Shown one piece after another: positions 1 to 8,577 of a stretch of DNA of 45,585 nt. The translations under genes were made by a program, and so were the position numbers. Numbering within the stretch: position 1 is the first letter of the stretch; every line of letters begins with the position of its first letter. This DNA is from Candidatus Anaerobutyricum avicola (GTDB taxonomy: Bacteria; Bacillota; Clostridia; Lachnospirales; Lachnospiraceae): assembly GCA_019113845.1 (NCBI GenBank), contig DXGQ01000045.1, positions 1 through 45,585 of the forward strand, written 5' to 3'. Below the pieces are notes generated by a model. That model worked only from the letters and a program-made list of their open reading frames with translations. It was not told the origin of the DNA and did not search any database.

Positions 1-225
1 AAGACTTGTGGAAGGCAGGGAGCAGGATTGGAAAAGGGATGGCTCCCGTGCTTGCACGAAGGAGCAGACCTTTTTAATCCTGTAAAGCGTAGCTGAAACC
101 GCTTTGCGGTTTCTCCCTGCCAATCAGAAAACGTCAGTAGTCCGAGTGAGGGTCGAGTCGGGAGGAACTGTATGGAAACGAATGGCATCGTCTGTTATAT
201 GAGAAACCTGTTGTCACCTTTACAA
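1..225. repeat. Dispersed structured inverted-repeat element, copy A (left end cut off)
   Basis: This is the right part of an element found several times in the window. From about 14 to 112 it can fold as a branched core: GGCAGGGA pairs with TCCCTGCC; GGATT plus AAAAGG pairs with CCTTTTTAATCC; GCTCC/GGAGC encloses GTGCTTGCAC; and GAAACCGC-TTT-GCGGTTTC is a separate hairpin. It is followed by the conserved GTGAGGGTCGAGTCGGGAGG stretch and an outer arm ending in CTTTACAA (218-225). The arm from 140 on is nearly identical to copy C (8578-8818). The stop codon of the MATE gene lies in the terminal repeat. The left half lies outside the window. Confidence 0.75.
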
Positions 226-1563
226 ATTCCCTGTCCCTCCCCGCAGCGCTCTCCTGTATATCACAAAAGCAATGACCGCCGTAATGGTTTCCGCAATCCA
301 GAACGCATTCCACACACCGACGGCGCCGAAGATACGGCTTAACAGAAATGCCGCCGGGATGATGATCACGACATACCGGAATAAAGATATAATAAAGGAA
401 GGAACTCCCTTTCCAAGCCCTTCCAGGGCGCCGGATGAGGCGACAGATACCGCCGATACGATGAATCCGGCGCTGATCAGGCGCAGGGCTGTTTTGCCGG
501 CGGAAATAGTTTCCGGGTTGGTGGTGTAGATGCCGATGAGCTGCCCCGGAGCCACCAGGCAGACAACTGTACCGGCAAGCATGATCGCTGCGCTGATCGC
601 CAGTGCGATCCGGTAAATCTGTTTCACCCTCTTATGTTCTTTCGCGCCGTAATTATAGCCGATGATCGGGCGCATTCCCTGCACGATGCCGTTGACCGGA
701 AGATAAAGGAAAGTCTGAAGTTTATAATAGATTCCCAGAATCACCACATAGATCTGTCCGTACATTGCCAGAATCCCGTTGAGCGCCGAAATGAGCAGAG
801 ACGGCAGCGCCAGATTAAGCGTCGCCGGTATACCGATGGAATACAGGCGGCGAAACAGCCCGGTCTCCCGGATCAGGTACTTTCTTCCAATCCACACCGG
901 CAGCGGGCGCGCCAGGTAAATGACCAGATAGATCACTACCGTCAGCACCTGGCCGATACCTGTTGCCAGAGCGGCACCCTCTATACTCATGGCCGTGAAA
1001 GGACCGATGCCGAAAATGAGTACCGGATCAAGAATAATGTTCGTCACACAGCCGGCCAGCATACCGCCCATGGTCACTTTCATCCGCCCCACGGACTGGA
1101 AGATTTTCTCAAAAGCGAGGCTGGCGGCGATGACAAGGGAAAATGCAAAGGCGATCCGGGCATAGCGGATTCCGTAATCAATGACCTGCGCATCGGAAGT
1201 AAACATCCGAAGAAATGTCGGGATGATCACGATGCTCCCCACCAGGAGCACTGCCCCGTGAATCATGGACAGGACGAAGCCCCAGGTCGCTGCCGCGTTG
1301 GCTTTCTTCGGTTCTCCCGCTCCCAGATGATACGCGATCACCGCGTTGATGCCGACGCCAAAACCGATGGCAACGGCATTAATAAAATTCTGTACCGGGT
1401 AAACAAGGGAGAGTGCCGTCATGGCATCCTCACTGATTTTCGCCACGAAAAAACTGTCCACGATATTATAAAGAGAATTGACCAGCATGGAAATGACCAT
1501 AGGCAGGGACATGGAGATCAGCAGTGGCAGCACCGGTTTTTCTTTCATAAATGTCTCATTCAT
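220..1563 (-). CDS. MATE family multidrug/sodium antiporter
   Basis: A 447-residue inner-membrane exporter with about twelve hydrophobic segments, the usual length for the MATE family. These proteins use a Na+ or H+ gradient to expel cationic drugs or metabolites. Family signs include the early SLPMVISMLVNSLYNIVDSF segment and the second-half NGIVQGMRPIIGYNYGAKEH segment. The start is the ATG with GAGAGGAG upstream; an ATG seven bases earlier is out of frame. It is a single-gene unit downstream of its own promoter (1749-1778) and a leader with a terminator-like hairpin (1646-1684), so expression may be controlled by attenuation. The stop codon TAA (220-222) is provided by the end of repeat element A. 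The substrate cannot be told from sequence. Confidence 0.92.
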   Translation of the reverse strand: MNETFMKEKPVLPLLISMSLPMVISMLVNSLYNIVDSFFVAKISEDAMTALSLVYPVQNFINAVAIGFGVGINAVIAYHLGAGEPKKANAAATWGFVLSMIHGAVLLVGSIVIIPTFLRMFTSDAQVIDYGIRYARIAFAFSLVIAASLAFEKIFQSVGRMKVTMGGMLAGCVTNIILDPVLIFGIGPFTAMSIEGAALATGIGQVLTVVIYLVIYLARPLPVWIGRKYLIRETGLFRRLYSIGIPATLNLALPSLLISALNGILAMYGQIYVVILGIYYKLQTFLYLPVNGIVQGMRPIIGYNYGAKEHKRVKQIYRIALAISAAIMLAGTVVCLVAPGQLIGIYTTNPETISAGKTALRLISAGFIVSAVSVASSGALEGLGKGVPSFIISLFRYVVIIIPAAFLLSRIFGAVGVWNAFWIAETITAVIAFVIYRRALRGGTGNL

Positions 1564-1645
1564 CTTTCATATTCTCCTCTCTGTAAATTTTTTCATAACC
1601 GTAAACTTTTCGGGACATCTGCGTTCAGTCGGAATTCCTGTGAAA

Positions 1646-1684
1646 TAAAAAAACCACACAATCATCCTCTCAATGATTGTGTGG
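1646..1684 (-). terminator. Intrinsic terminator/attenuator in the MATE leader
   Basis: On the minus strand a perfect 12-bp stem (CCACACAATCAT / ATGATTGTGTGG) with a seven-base loop is followed by TTTTTTT. It lies downstream of a good promoter and 83 bases before the MATE start codon. It would therefore stop transcription before the gene unless its folding is prevented. It could also back up termination of the thiamine operon. Confidence 0.8.
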
Positions 1685-1714
1685 CGAAAAATGGCAATAC
1701 CCAGAAAAATCCAC
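1670..1714 (-). CDS. Possible 14-codon leader peptide of the MATE gene
   Basis: A GTG-initiated reading frame encoding MDFSGYCHFSPHNH starts about 28 bases after the predicted transcription start and ends in a TGA inside the loop of the attenuator hairpin. Its last codons form the first arm of the hairpin. That layout is typical of leader peptides whose stalled ribosome blocks terminator formation. No clear ribosome binding site precedes it, so it is tentative. Confidence 0.35.
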   Translation of the reverse strand: MDFSGYCHFSPHNH

Positions 1715-1748
1715 AGTATGTTTTAGCGATATTTTATTTCCGGCATCT

Positions 1749-1778
1749 ATTATAATATAGCCTTTCCTCAGCCGTCAA
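1749..1778 (-). promoter_or_regulatory. Promoter of the MATE transcript
   Basis: On the minus strand TTGACG, an 18-base spacer and TATAAT. The predicted start is near 1742, giving a leader of about 180 bases that contains the attenuator. It lies just beyond the terminator of the thiamine operon. Confidence 0.7.
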
Positions 1779-1805
1779 GAAAATTTTTCACTTGCAGGCT
1801 TTTAT

Positions 1806-1838
1806 GAAAAAAACGTTGCCGCTCACGCAGTGACCGGG
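1806..1838 (-). terminator. Probable terminator of the thiamine operon
   Basis: Starting ten bases after the cytX stop codon, the minus strand reads a CCGgTCAC-TGC-GTGAgCGG stem with one mismatch, then CAACG and seven T residues. Confidence 0.55.
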
Positions 1839-1848
1839 AATAAAAATC

Positions 1849-3042
1849 TTATTTCTGCTTTTGTCCCGTACATTTTGCCACGATCAGGCAGAGAAGAATC
1901 GTGATCACCATATCCGGCAGCGTGTTGCCAAGCGGCAGGTCAATGCGCATGAGGATACGATAGATGACAAAACCGACTGCCCAGACCGCCAGGTTAGCTA
2001 TCTGCACATTTTCTCTTTCCGCATTTCTTTTTAACAGAAAGAAATCTGCGATCTGCACGGCGATCATCGGCGCGAACACGGAACCGATCAGATAAAGGAA
2101 GTCCGTGATGTTATCCATCGGATACACGATGGCTCCGATGATACCGATGACGGTTACGATCACCGCCGCATATTTTCCCCGGATGCCGGAAAAAATCGTC
2201 TCCCCGGACACGCCGGCAGAATAGGCGTCCAGAAATGTGGTCGTTACCGTGGAGAAAATGACGATAATGAGTCCGGCGATGCCAAGACCGGATTTTACCA
2301 TGATGAGGGCAATATCGGATTCCCCGGTGATGATGGCAGCTCCCATGCCGATGACGTACATCCAGCAGCTCACGATACCGTAGACAACGGCGCTGACCGC
2401 CGTGGCCTTCACCGGATGCTCTGCCTCTCTTGTGTAATCACTGATGAGCGGCAGCCAGGATAATGGCATGGCGACAGAGAGTTCTACCGCGGCGCCAAAG
2501 CTCATGGCGTCCCCTGCCGCTTCCCCTCCGGAAAAGATATTTCCTGCCGCGCCGCCGTCAAAAAAGATGATCTTGCACAGCACGAGGGTCAGGATAAACA
2601 GAGCTGCCATGGCGATGGTATTGATCTTGCCAAGGTTTGTGACGCCGACCAGAATCCAGAGGATAATGAGCGCGCCGATGACCAGACACCAGATCCACCG
2701 GCCGGTGTGCATGATGCCGTCGGCGGCGATGGCTCCGTCATAGATCATGATGGCTGTCCAGCCTACCAGCTGCAATACATTTAAGATGGCAAACAGCAGG
2801 CTGCCCTTTTGTCCGAAGCTCATCTTTACGCTTTCCATGGCGCTTTTTCGTACCGTACCGCCAATCACTCCCGAAAGAAACAGCAGGATACATCCGATGA
2901 GATGCCCCACGAGGATGGCGGCCAGCCCTTTTGCGAAACCGAGAGGCGCAATATAAGTTCCCGTGAGAATCTCCGCCAGGGAAACCGCCGCGCCAAACCA
3001 GATCAGCCCATTTTCAAATAACCCTGTTCTTTTCTGTTCCAT
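1849..3042 (-). CDS. cytX: CytX-type hydroxymethylpyrimidine transporter (NCS1 family)
   Basis: A 397-residue polytopic membrane protein of the cytosine/purine permease (NCS1) family with about twelve hydrophobic segments. It closely fits the CytX group, which is usually found in thiamine operons and is thought to import the pyrimidine precursor HMP. It is the last gene of the thi operon. Its ATG (3042) overlaps the thiD stop by one base (TGATG), so translation is likely coupled; a GTG one codon earlier could also initiate. Substrate is inferred from family and operon context. With ThiD it would form an uptake and phosphorylation route for HMP. Confidence 0.88.
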   Translation of the reverse strand: MEQKRTGLFENGLIWFGAAVSLAEILTGTYIAPLGFAKGLAAILVGHLIGCILLFLSGVIGGTVRKSAMESVKMSFGQKGSLLFAILNVLQLVGWTAIMIYDGAIAADGIMHTGRWIWCLVIGALIILWILVGVTNLGKINTIAMAALFILTLVLCKIIFFDGGAAGNIFSGGEAAGDAMSFGAAVELSVAMPLSWLPLISDYTREAEHPVKATAVSAVVYGIVSCWMYVIGMGAAIITGESDIALIMVKSGLGIAGLIIVIFSTVTTTFLDAYSAGVSGETIFSGIRGKYAAVIVTVIGIIGAIVYPMDNITDFLYLIGSVFAPMIAVQIADFFLLKRNAERENVQIANLAVWAVGFVIYRILMRIDLPLGNTLPDMVITILLCLIVAKCTGQKQK

Positions 3043-3989
3043 CACTGGCAGCCCCCTTTCCCGGCGGCCGTCCCTTCCACGGCCATGGACTCCTCTGCCA
3101 TCTCTGTCGCCTCTTCCGGATCTGTCTTCTCCGGTTCGGCGACACAGCCAGCCGCATCGCTGACCGCATCATTTGCCGCTGCGTTTTCTGCCTCCGCAGT
3201 AAATGTACTGCGGATATCAAATCCGTGATGCATCGGCCCGCTGCCTCTGCCAAGGTCAAGCATGGCGGCAAGGGCTCCGGAAATGTATTGCTTTGCCCTC
3301 TCTACAGACGCATCCAGCGAATAGCCTTTGGCAAGATTGGAGGCGATGGCACTTGACAGCGTACAGCCGGTGCCATGGGTGTTTGGATTGTCAATCCTTC
3401 TGCCATAAAACCAGCGATAAGAACCGTCGCGATAGAGCAGGTCGTTGGCGTCGTTTAACTGGTGTCCTCCTTTACAGAGAACGGCACAGCCGTAAGTTTC
3501 ACTGATGATTTTTGCCGCCGCGATCATATCCTCTTCCGTCTGCACGGACATGCCCGATAACACTTCTGTCTCCGGGATATTCGGCGTCAGGATCTCTGCC
3601 ATCGGCAAAAGATATTCTTTGAGAGCGGCAACCGCGTCATCTGCGATCAGCTTCGCTCCGCTGGTCGCCACCATCACCGGGTCCACCACAATGTGCTCCG
3701 CATGATATTCTTTCAATTTCTCCGCAATCTTTATAATCAGATCTGCGGAGGAAACCATACCGATTTTTACTGCATCCGGGCGGATATCCGTAAAAATATT
3801 GTCAAGCTGTTCTCCCAAAAACTCCGGGGAAACGTCCATAATTCCTGTCACGCCGGTGGTATTCTGCGCGGTCAGGGCAGTGATCGCACTCATGGCGTAT
3901 ACGCCATTGCAGATCATTGTCTTGATATCCGCCTGGATGCCGGCGCCTCCGCTGGAATCACTGCCAGCGATTGTTAATGCTGTTCTCAT
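3042..3989 (-). CDS. thiD: Hydroxymethylpyrimidine/phosphomethylpyrimidine kinase
   Basis: ThiD phosphorylates HMP and then HMP-phosphate to give HMP-diphosphate, one of the two substrates of ThiE. The protein begins MRTALTIAGSDSSGGAGIQAD, the family signature, and has the GTGCTLSSAIA motif of ribokinase-like enzymes near residue 205. The start at 3989 is chosen because AAGGAG lies just upstream and because the extra 11 residues of the longer frame do not match the family. The 315-residue protein carries a C-terminal tail of about 50 residues rich in Ala, Glu and Asp beyond the usual length of about 265. The tail has no recognisable domain and may be disordered. Confidence 0.95.
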   Translation of the reverse strand: MRTALTIAGSDSSGGAGIQADIKTMICNGVYAMSAITALTAQNTTGVTGIMDVSPEFLGEQLDNIFTDIRPDAVKIGMVSSADLIIKIAEKLKEYHAEHIVVDPVMVATSGAKLIADDAVAALKEYLLPMAEILTPNIPETEVLSGMSVQTEEDMIAAAKIISETYGCAVLCKGGHQLNDANDLLYRDGSYRWFYGRRIDNPNTHGTGCTLSSAIASNLAKGYSLDASVERAKQYISGALAAMLDLGRGSGPMHHGFDIRSTFTAEAENAAANDAVSDAAGCVAEPEKTDPEEATEMAEESMAVEGTAAGKGGCQ

Positions 3990-4152
3990 ACTCGCTCCTT
4001 TCTGACGCACTCGCTGCATCAATCATGGCTGATGTGAAAGTGATATCTTCCACACTTTATTTTTTCGTTCGCATTAATTTTGTAACGCGACACAAGGTGG
4101 TGTCCCCAATGTGCCGCCTTTTTTAACACTGTCTGTTTCGTCCGGCCTGCCG

Positions 4153-4788
4153 TTATATCATCAGCTGCCGCATATCTGTCACGGCGACATCGGCCTCTTT
4201 TTTCAGGCGATCCCAGTCCTTCCCGGCAGACGGGTCGTAGACCGCCACCGTATAAAAGCCCGCCTGCTTTGCGGTCTCCAGTGCATGAATGGCATCTTCA
4301 AACACAGCGATTTCCCGGAAATCGCCGCCGATATATGCGCCCGCTCTCTCGTAGATGAGCGGCTTCGTTTTTCCCGCGCCCACCTCTGAGCAGGTAAATA
4401 CCTTCGCAAAGTAATCGAGGACGCCCAGCCGCCGCAGAGCCGCTTCCACATGAGCCCGCACGCTGGAAGTGGCGATGACCATGGGGATTTTTCTCGCTTT
4501 CAGCTCGTCCAGATATTCCCGCACTCCCGGTTTTAACGGCGCTTCATAAAAATAAAAATCCTCCACGATTTTCAGCGTGGCGCGGGCAATCTCCTCCGGG
4601 GTCTCTTCCAGCCCATAGGTTTTCTTCAGATAAGCAGCCCCTTCCTCCACAGACATCCGTTCCAGTTTCCGAGACAGACCGCATTCCGCTTCCACCCCAA
4701 GGCTGTGCAGATAGCGGACGCTCACATCCTCCCAGATGGGCATGGAATCCAGCAAGGTACCGTCCACATCAAAAATTGCTCCCGTCAT
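4153..4788 (-). CDS. HAD-superfamily phosphatase in the thiamine operon
   Basis: A 211-residue haloacid dehalogenase-like hydrolase of the beta-phosphoglucomutase/Gph type. Motif I is FDVDGTLLDS with the two catalytic aspartates (D7, D9), followed by a helical cap domain. Motif II is ATSS near residue 107, a Lys sits in KTKP, and motif IV is FEDAIHA. It lies between thiE and thiD on the same strand, with RBS AGAGGAG. Context suggests a phosphatase acting on a thiamine intermediate, for example TMP or HMP-P, but HAD substrate cannot be read from sequence. It could equally be a house-cleaning phosphatase. Confidence 0.85.
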   Translation of the reverse strand: MTGAIFDVDGTLLDSMPIWEDVSVRYLHSLGVEAECGLSRKLERMSVEEGAAYLKKTYGLEETPEEIARATLKIVEDFYFYEAPLKPGVREYLDELKARKIPMVIATSSVRAHVEAALRRLGVLDYFAKVFTCSEVGAGKTKPLIYERAGAYIGGDFREIAVFEDAIHALETAKQAGFYTVAVYDPSAGKDWDRLKKEADVAVTDMRQLMI

Positions 4789-4894
4789 GTTTGTCTCCTC
4801 TTTTCTGACTTATTCTGACATTTCTTTTGCAATATCTCCTGACGTCCTTATTCCTGAGGTCATCAATACTCTCTTCCTGTCGTTCTTTCCGCCT

Positions 4895-5554
4895 TTATTT
4901 TTCTAATTTGAAAGAAATGTGCAGCATTTCCTCTGTCCGCTCTTTCAGCTCTCTGGCCGCCGCCTCGATATCCGGCTTCGCAAAGATGGCGCTGATGACC
5001 GCGATGCCGCAGATGCCGCTCCCGGCAAGTTCCATCACATTTCCTGTGCTGATACCGCCGATGGCGATGACCGGAATGTCCACCGCCTCGCAGATGGCGC
5101 GCAGCGTCTCCTGACTGACTTCCACCGCGTCGTCTTTGGAACCGGTCGGAAAAACTGCGCCGACTCCAAGATAATCCGCGCCCCTCTGCTGCGCCAAGAC
5201 TGCCTGCTCCACCGTCTGGGCGGACACACCGATGATCTTATCCGGCCCCAGCTTTTCCCGGACGCTGCCGGCTTCCATATCGCTCTGTCCCACATGAACG
5301 CCGTCGGCGTCCATGGTAAGGGCAATGTCCACATTGTCATTGATCACAAACGGAACCTGGTATCTTTTGCACAATTCTTTGATTTCCTTTGCTTCTTCCA
5401 GAAAATGTGCCTCATCCAGATTCTTTTCCCTAAGCTGAATAAAGGTAGCTCCGCCTTTGATGGCTGCCTCCACATCCTGATACAGCGTGTGGCTGCCCAG
5501 CCAGCTTCTGTCCGTGACCGCATATAAAAGCAGATCTTTTTTATCGACTCTCAT
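4895..5554 (-). CDS. thiE: Thiamine phosphate synthase
   Basis: ThiE joins HMP-diphosphate and hydroxyethylthiazole phosphate to give thiamine monophosphate. The 219-residue TIM barrel has typical family motifs: YAVTDR at the start, IQLREK near residue 40, INDN near residue 72, DGVHVGQSD near residue 85, GVGAVFPTGSK (diphosphate loop) near 133 and the VIAIGGI strand near 163. It sits between thiM and the HAD phosphatase, with a GGAAGACAGGG ribosome binding region. Length matches the family. Confidence 0.96.
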   Translation of the reverse strand: MRVDKKDLLLYAVTDRSWLGSHTLYQDVEAAIKGGATFIQLREKNLDEAHFLEEAKEIKELCKRYQVPFVINDNVDIALTMDADGVHVGQSDMEAGSVREKLGPDKIIGVSAQTVEQAVLAQQRGADYLGVGAVFPTGSKDDAVEVSQETLRAICEAVDIPVIAIGGISTGNVMELAGSGICGIAVISAIFAKPDIEAAARELKERTEEMLHISFKLEK

Positions 5555-5664
5555 CCCTGTCTTCCTTTCCTTCTTCTATACCCGATGTCCTTGTCCGTTC
5601 CCATTGATTGCATGATCTGTCCCGATCGTCCTAAATGTGTCACATTTGCCACACGATCCATATC

Positions 5665-6486
5665 TCACCGGATCTCATACCGGGCGCCCGCGTCAAGAGC
5701 TGCGCCGTCCATGTTGTAGATGGCGTCAATGATCCGGTTCCGGTAGGTGGCGTTGCCGTCTCCTTCCCGCATCCGGCTCCAGCCGATCTCCCCGGCAAGG
5801 CCCATGGCGCAGACTGCCGCTGCCGCCGCCTCTGTCTGATTGTCCGGGTTAGCCACAAGAAATGCGGTCATCATACCGGAAAGCTGACATCCGGTTCCGG
5901 TGATCCTTCCCATCTCCGGGCGTCCGTTTCGGATGACATAGCAAGTCTCCCCGTCGCTGACCAGGTCGATGGCTCCGGTGATCGCCACGATGCAGCCGGC
6001 TTTTTGGGCAAATTCTTTGACAAAAGCGACCGCTTCGGTGAGATTCTCTTCCGTCACCGCATCCGCCACGTCAGCGTCCACTCCTTTTGTGGTGCCGCTG
6101 CCAAGCGCCAGCGTCTTGATCTCCGAAATGTTCCCCCGGATCGCTGTCAGCTCAATCTCATCCATAATCTGAACCGCCGTATCCGTCCGAAGCGCGCTGG
6201 CTCCTGCGCCCACCGGGTCCAGAAGAACCACATGATCCAGTTCATTGGCACGCTTTCCGGCGGCGAACATCCCCGCAATGCTTCTCTCGTTCAGCGTTCC
6301 GATATTGATATTCAGTCCACCGCAGATGGAAGTGATATCCACCACATCCCTCGGATCATCGGACATGATCGGACTGCCGCCGCAGGCCAGCAGTACATTT
6401 GCCACATCATTTACCGTCACATAATTGGTGATATTATGCACTAACGGTACATTTTTTCTCACATTATCAAGACAGTTTCCAAACAT
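5665..6486 (-). CDS. thiM: Hydroxyethylthiazole kinase
   Basis: ThiM salvages the thiazole moiety by ATP-dependent phosphorylation. The sequence has VHNITNYVTVNDVANVLLA near the N-terminus, the substrate-site DPVGAGAS near residue 96, and the GTGCQLSGM anion-hole motif near residue 200. The start at 6486 is preferred over the longer frame (6576) because AAAGGAGGA precedes it and because the longer N-terminus would run into the riboswitch terminator. It is the first gene after the TPP riboswitch, so the whole thi operon should be repressed by thiamine diphosphate. Length is 273 residues, normal for the family. Confidence 0.95.
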   Translation of the reverse strand: MFGNCLDNVRKNVPLVHNITNYVTVNDVANVLLACGGSPIMSDDPRDVVDITSICGGLNINIGTLNERSIAGMFAAGKRANELDHVVLLDPVGAGASALRTDTAVQIMDEIELTAIRGNISEIKTLALGSGTTKGVDADVADAVTEENLTEAVAFVKEFAQKAGCIVAITGAIDLVSDGETCYVIRNGRPEMGRITGTGCQLSGMMTAFLVANPDNQTEAAAAAVCAMGLAGEIGWSRMREGDGNATYRNRIIDAIYNMDGAALDAGARYEIR

Positions 6487-6584
6487 CTCATTTCCTCCTT
6501 TTATCTGATCGTACAGCCTCACGACCGCCGGGTTGATGGTTTGCTGCCGTCTGGCAGCGCCGCCTGATTCTGTCATAAAACGCC

Positions 6585-6618
6585 AAAAGGCGGATATGCC
6601 AATCTGACATATCCGCCG
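6585..6618 (-). terminator. Expression-platform terminator of the TPP riboswitch
   Basis: On the minus strand a ten-base perfect stem (GGCGGATATG / CATATCCGCC) is followed by TTTT. It lies right after the TPP aptamer and about 100 bases before the thiM start, so ligand binding would stop transcription of the operon. Confidence 0.85.
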
Positions 6619-6634
6619 AAATCCTTCGTACTTA

Positions 6635-6722
6635 TATCCCTACGTTGGCATTATCCAAATCAGGTAAAGGGTCGAGACGATTCAGTCTCCTCTCAGCCTG
6701 CTTGATACGCAAGCTCCCCGTT
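6635..6722 (-). promoter_or_regulatory. TPP (THI-element) riboswitch aptamer
   Basis: The minus strand contains the conserved TPP aptamer blocks in order: GGGGAGC, GGCTGAGAGGAG, CGACCCTTTACCTGAT, TGGATAATGCCAACGTAGGGA. Its position upstream of thiM and directly before an intrinsic terminator indicates transcriptional control of thiM-thiE-HAD-thiD-cytX by thiamine diphosphate. Confidence 0.96.
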
Positions 6723-6753
6723 TTCAATTGTGTAAGAATCCTTACATTTATCT

Positions 6754-6781
6754 ATTATACTCTTTTTCTAAGCCTTGGCAA
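6754..6781 (-). promoter_or_regulatory. Promoter of the thiamine operon
   Basis: Minus-strand TTGCCA, 16-base spacer, TATAAT. The predicted transcription start near 6747 lies about 25 bases before the riboswitch aptamer. Confidence 0.65.
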
Positions 6782-6834
6782 GACTTTTTTCTACTTTTCG
6801 TATTTCTCCACGCACAATCCACCATGTTCCAACC

Positions 6835-8151
6835 TTATCTCTGCGCCTTTTTATCCGGCACAAAAAACATAAAAATCAGAGAACTGATGAGCAGCATATA
6901 CGGATAGATCAGATTCGGCATCACATCAAAGCCCGACAGCTCACAGCCAAGCTCCGCTGACGCCGACAGGGCGATGAGCATCTGCGCGCCGTAAGGGATC
7001 ACTCCCTGGAAAATGCACGAAAATGTGTCGAGGATGGAGGCCGTATTCTGCGGTGTGATTCCATACTCCTCCGACATGTCCTTCGCAATCGGATTCGCCA
7101 TGACGATGGCCACCGTATTGTTAGCTGTGGCGATATCCAGCGCGCCAACCAGCAGGCCGATTCCCAGTTTGCCGCCGTTACGGCTCCGGAATACTCTCTT
7201 AATAAAATGCAGCAATGCTTCAAATCCGCCGTACTCTCCGATGAGACCGCCGATGGCTGACACAAGGATCGTCACCATGATCGTCTCGTACATTCCTGAC
7301 GCGCCGGAGCCCATGTTGGCAAGCAGGTCAACACCGGAGACATTTCCCGTCGCCAGTATGATCGCCGCGCCGGACACGATACCGATCAAAAGCACCACAA
7401 AAACATTGACGCCGGCGATACCTCCCACCAGCACCAGCAGATATGGGATCACCTGAATCAGATTGTAATCCTGTACGATCCGGCCTTCCGGTACATTTCC
7501 TGATGTCACAAAGAAGATGACAACCATGGCCGCCAGCGCCGCCGGCAGGGCGATCTTAAAGTTAGCCCGGAACTTATCCCGCATCGCACAGCCCTGCCCG
7601 TTGCAGGCCGCGATCGTCGTATCGGAGATAAAAGACAGGTTATCGCCAAACATGGCTCCCCCCACCACAGCGCCCACGCAGGAAGCCGCCCCAAATCCGG
7701 ACGCCTCCGACACGGCCACCGCGATAGGCGTCAGCAACGTGATCGTCCCCACCGATGTTCCCATGGCCAGAGATACAAACGCACTGACCACGAACAACAC
7801 AACCACCGCATACTGCGCCGGGATCAGCGACAGCAGGCAGTAAGCCACACTCTCCGCGCTACTCCTTCCCACTACGCCCACAAACACACCGGCCGCCAGA
7901 AAAATGAGGATCATGGTCACGATATTTTTATCGCCCACTCCCTTTGCCATGATCTCCAGCTTCCGGTCAAAATCCAGCTTCGGATTCTGCACACAGGCCA
8001 CCAGCAAAGCGGCCAGGAACGAAACAACGATCGGCACATTGTAAAACCCCATCGGTATCTTCATCACATACTCAAACAAAATCCCCAGCCCCAGATACAG
8101 TACCAGAAATACCCCAATCGGCAAAAGCGCCTTCCAGTTTTCTTTCTTCAT
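6835..8151 (-). CDS. NhaC-family Na+/H+ antiporter-type transporter
   Basis: A 438-residue membrane protein with about eleven hydrophobic segments and the NhaC-family half-repeats, including the GTSVGTITLLTPIAVAVSEA segment and the GGAMFGDNLSFISDTTIAA motif characteristic of this family. Members exchange Na+ for protons or amino-acid-derived substrates such as malate/lactate or lysine/arginine-derived amines. The start at 8151 has GGAAAGG upstream; the longer frame (8211) has no such site. It is a single gene following a promoter with an extended -10 (8270-8278) and a hairpin at the 5' end of the transcript. The exact substrate is unknown. Confidence 0.88.
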   Translation of the reverse strand: MKKENWKALLPIGVFLVLYLGLGILFEYVMKIPMGFYNVPIVVSFLAALLVACVQNPKLDFDRKLEIMAKGVGDKNIVTMILIFLAAGVFVGVVGRSSAESVAYCLLSLIPAQYAVVVLFVVSAFVSLAMGTSVGTITLLTPIAVAVSEASGFGAASCVGAVVGGAMFGDNLSFISDTTIAACNGQGCAMRDKFRANFKIALPAALAAMVVIFFVTSGNVPEGRIVQDYNLIQVIPYLLVLVGGIAGVNVFVVLLIGIVSGAAIILATGNVSGVDLLANMGSGASGMYETIMVTILVSAIGGLIGEYGGFEALLHFIKRVFRSRNGGKLGIGLLVGALDIATANNTVAIVMANPIAKDMSEEYGITPQNTASILDTFSCIFQGVIPYGAQMLIALSASAELGCELSGFDVMPNLIYPYMLLISSLIFMFFVPDKKAQR

Positions 8152-8243
8152 ATTCCTTTCCTCTCTGCAGAACAAACCATTGATTTCCCGTCGAAAAACT
8201 TTCCATAACAAAGAATCCCCGGGAAATTCTTATCATTATAAAT

Positions 8244-8278
8244 CCCGGCACAAAAAATGTGTCGGGGGTATTATAACA
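8244..8278 (-). promoter_or_regulatory. Extended -10 promoter and 5' hairpin of the NhaC-type gene
   Basis: Minus-strand TGTTATAAT (8270-8278) is an extended -10 box; no good -35 is seen. The predicted start near 8263 is within a hairpin CCCGACACA-TTTTT-TGTGCCGGG (8244-8266), which would form the very 5' end of the message and may stabilise it. Confidence 0.45.
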
Positions 8279-8323
8279 TAAAACGAGAGAGTTTTCTCGC
8301 TCAAAATGGGGATTTATCGCGGT

Positions 8324-8516
8324 GATAAGAAAGATAACCTGTAACACAGACGATGACGCTGGAGCACAGACAGTTTCTCCTGCTCGGCCCTCACTCAGAC
8401 GGAACGACAGGCTCAGCTATGCGGGGAATATGACCGTCCTCGCTCACAGCTCGCAGTCGAAGTCTGTCTGTGTCCGGAACGTCATCTGTGCTGTGTAAAA
8501 TTATCTGTTTCTTATC
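8324..8516. repeat. Dispersed structured inverted-repeat element, copy B
   Basis: 193 bases bounded by GATAAG and CTTATC. The arms GATAAGAAAGATAA…ACAGACGATGACG and CGTCAT…TTATCTGTTTCTTATC are imperfect inverted repeats, followed inward by CACAGACAG / CTGTCTGTG. The shared GCCCTCACTC and GCTCACAGCTCGC motifs show the element is in the opposite orientation to copies A, C and D. The interior is a short unique sequence without the branched core. Together with copy C it fills the intergenic space 8152-8787. Confidence 0.75.
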
Positions 8517-8577
8517 CCCTCGACAAAACAATTATCTATGTCTATAGCCTGCTGTTTTGCCAACATACACAGGATTC

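Noticed and set aside
4098-4132. GC-rich hairpin followed by TTTTTT between HAD and thiD genes
   Set aside because: The T-tract follows only on the plus strand, where no gene is present, so it cannot terminate the thi operon.
8072-8347. Minus-strand frame of 91 codons
   Set aside because: It overlaps the promoter, leader and 5' end of the NhaC-type gene in another frame and has no RBS.
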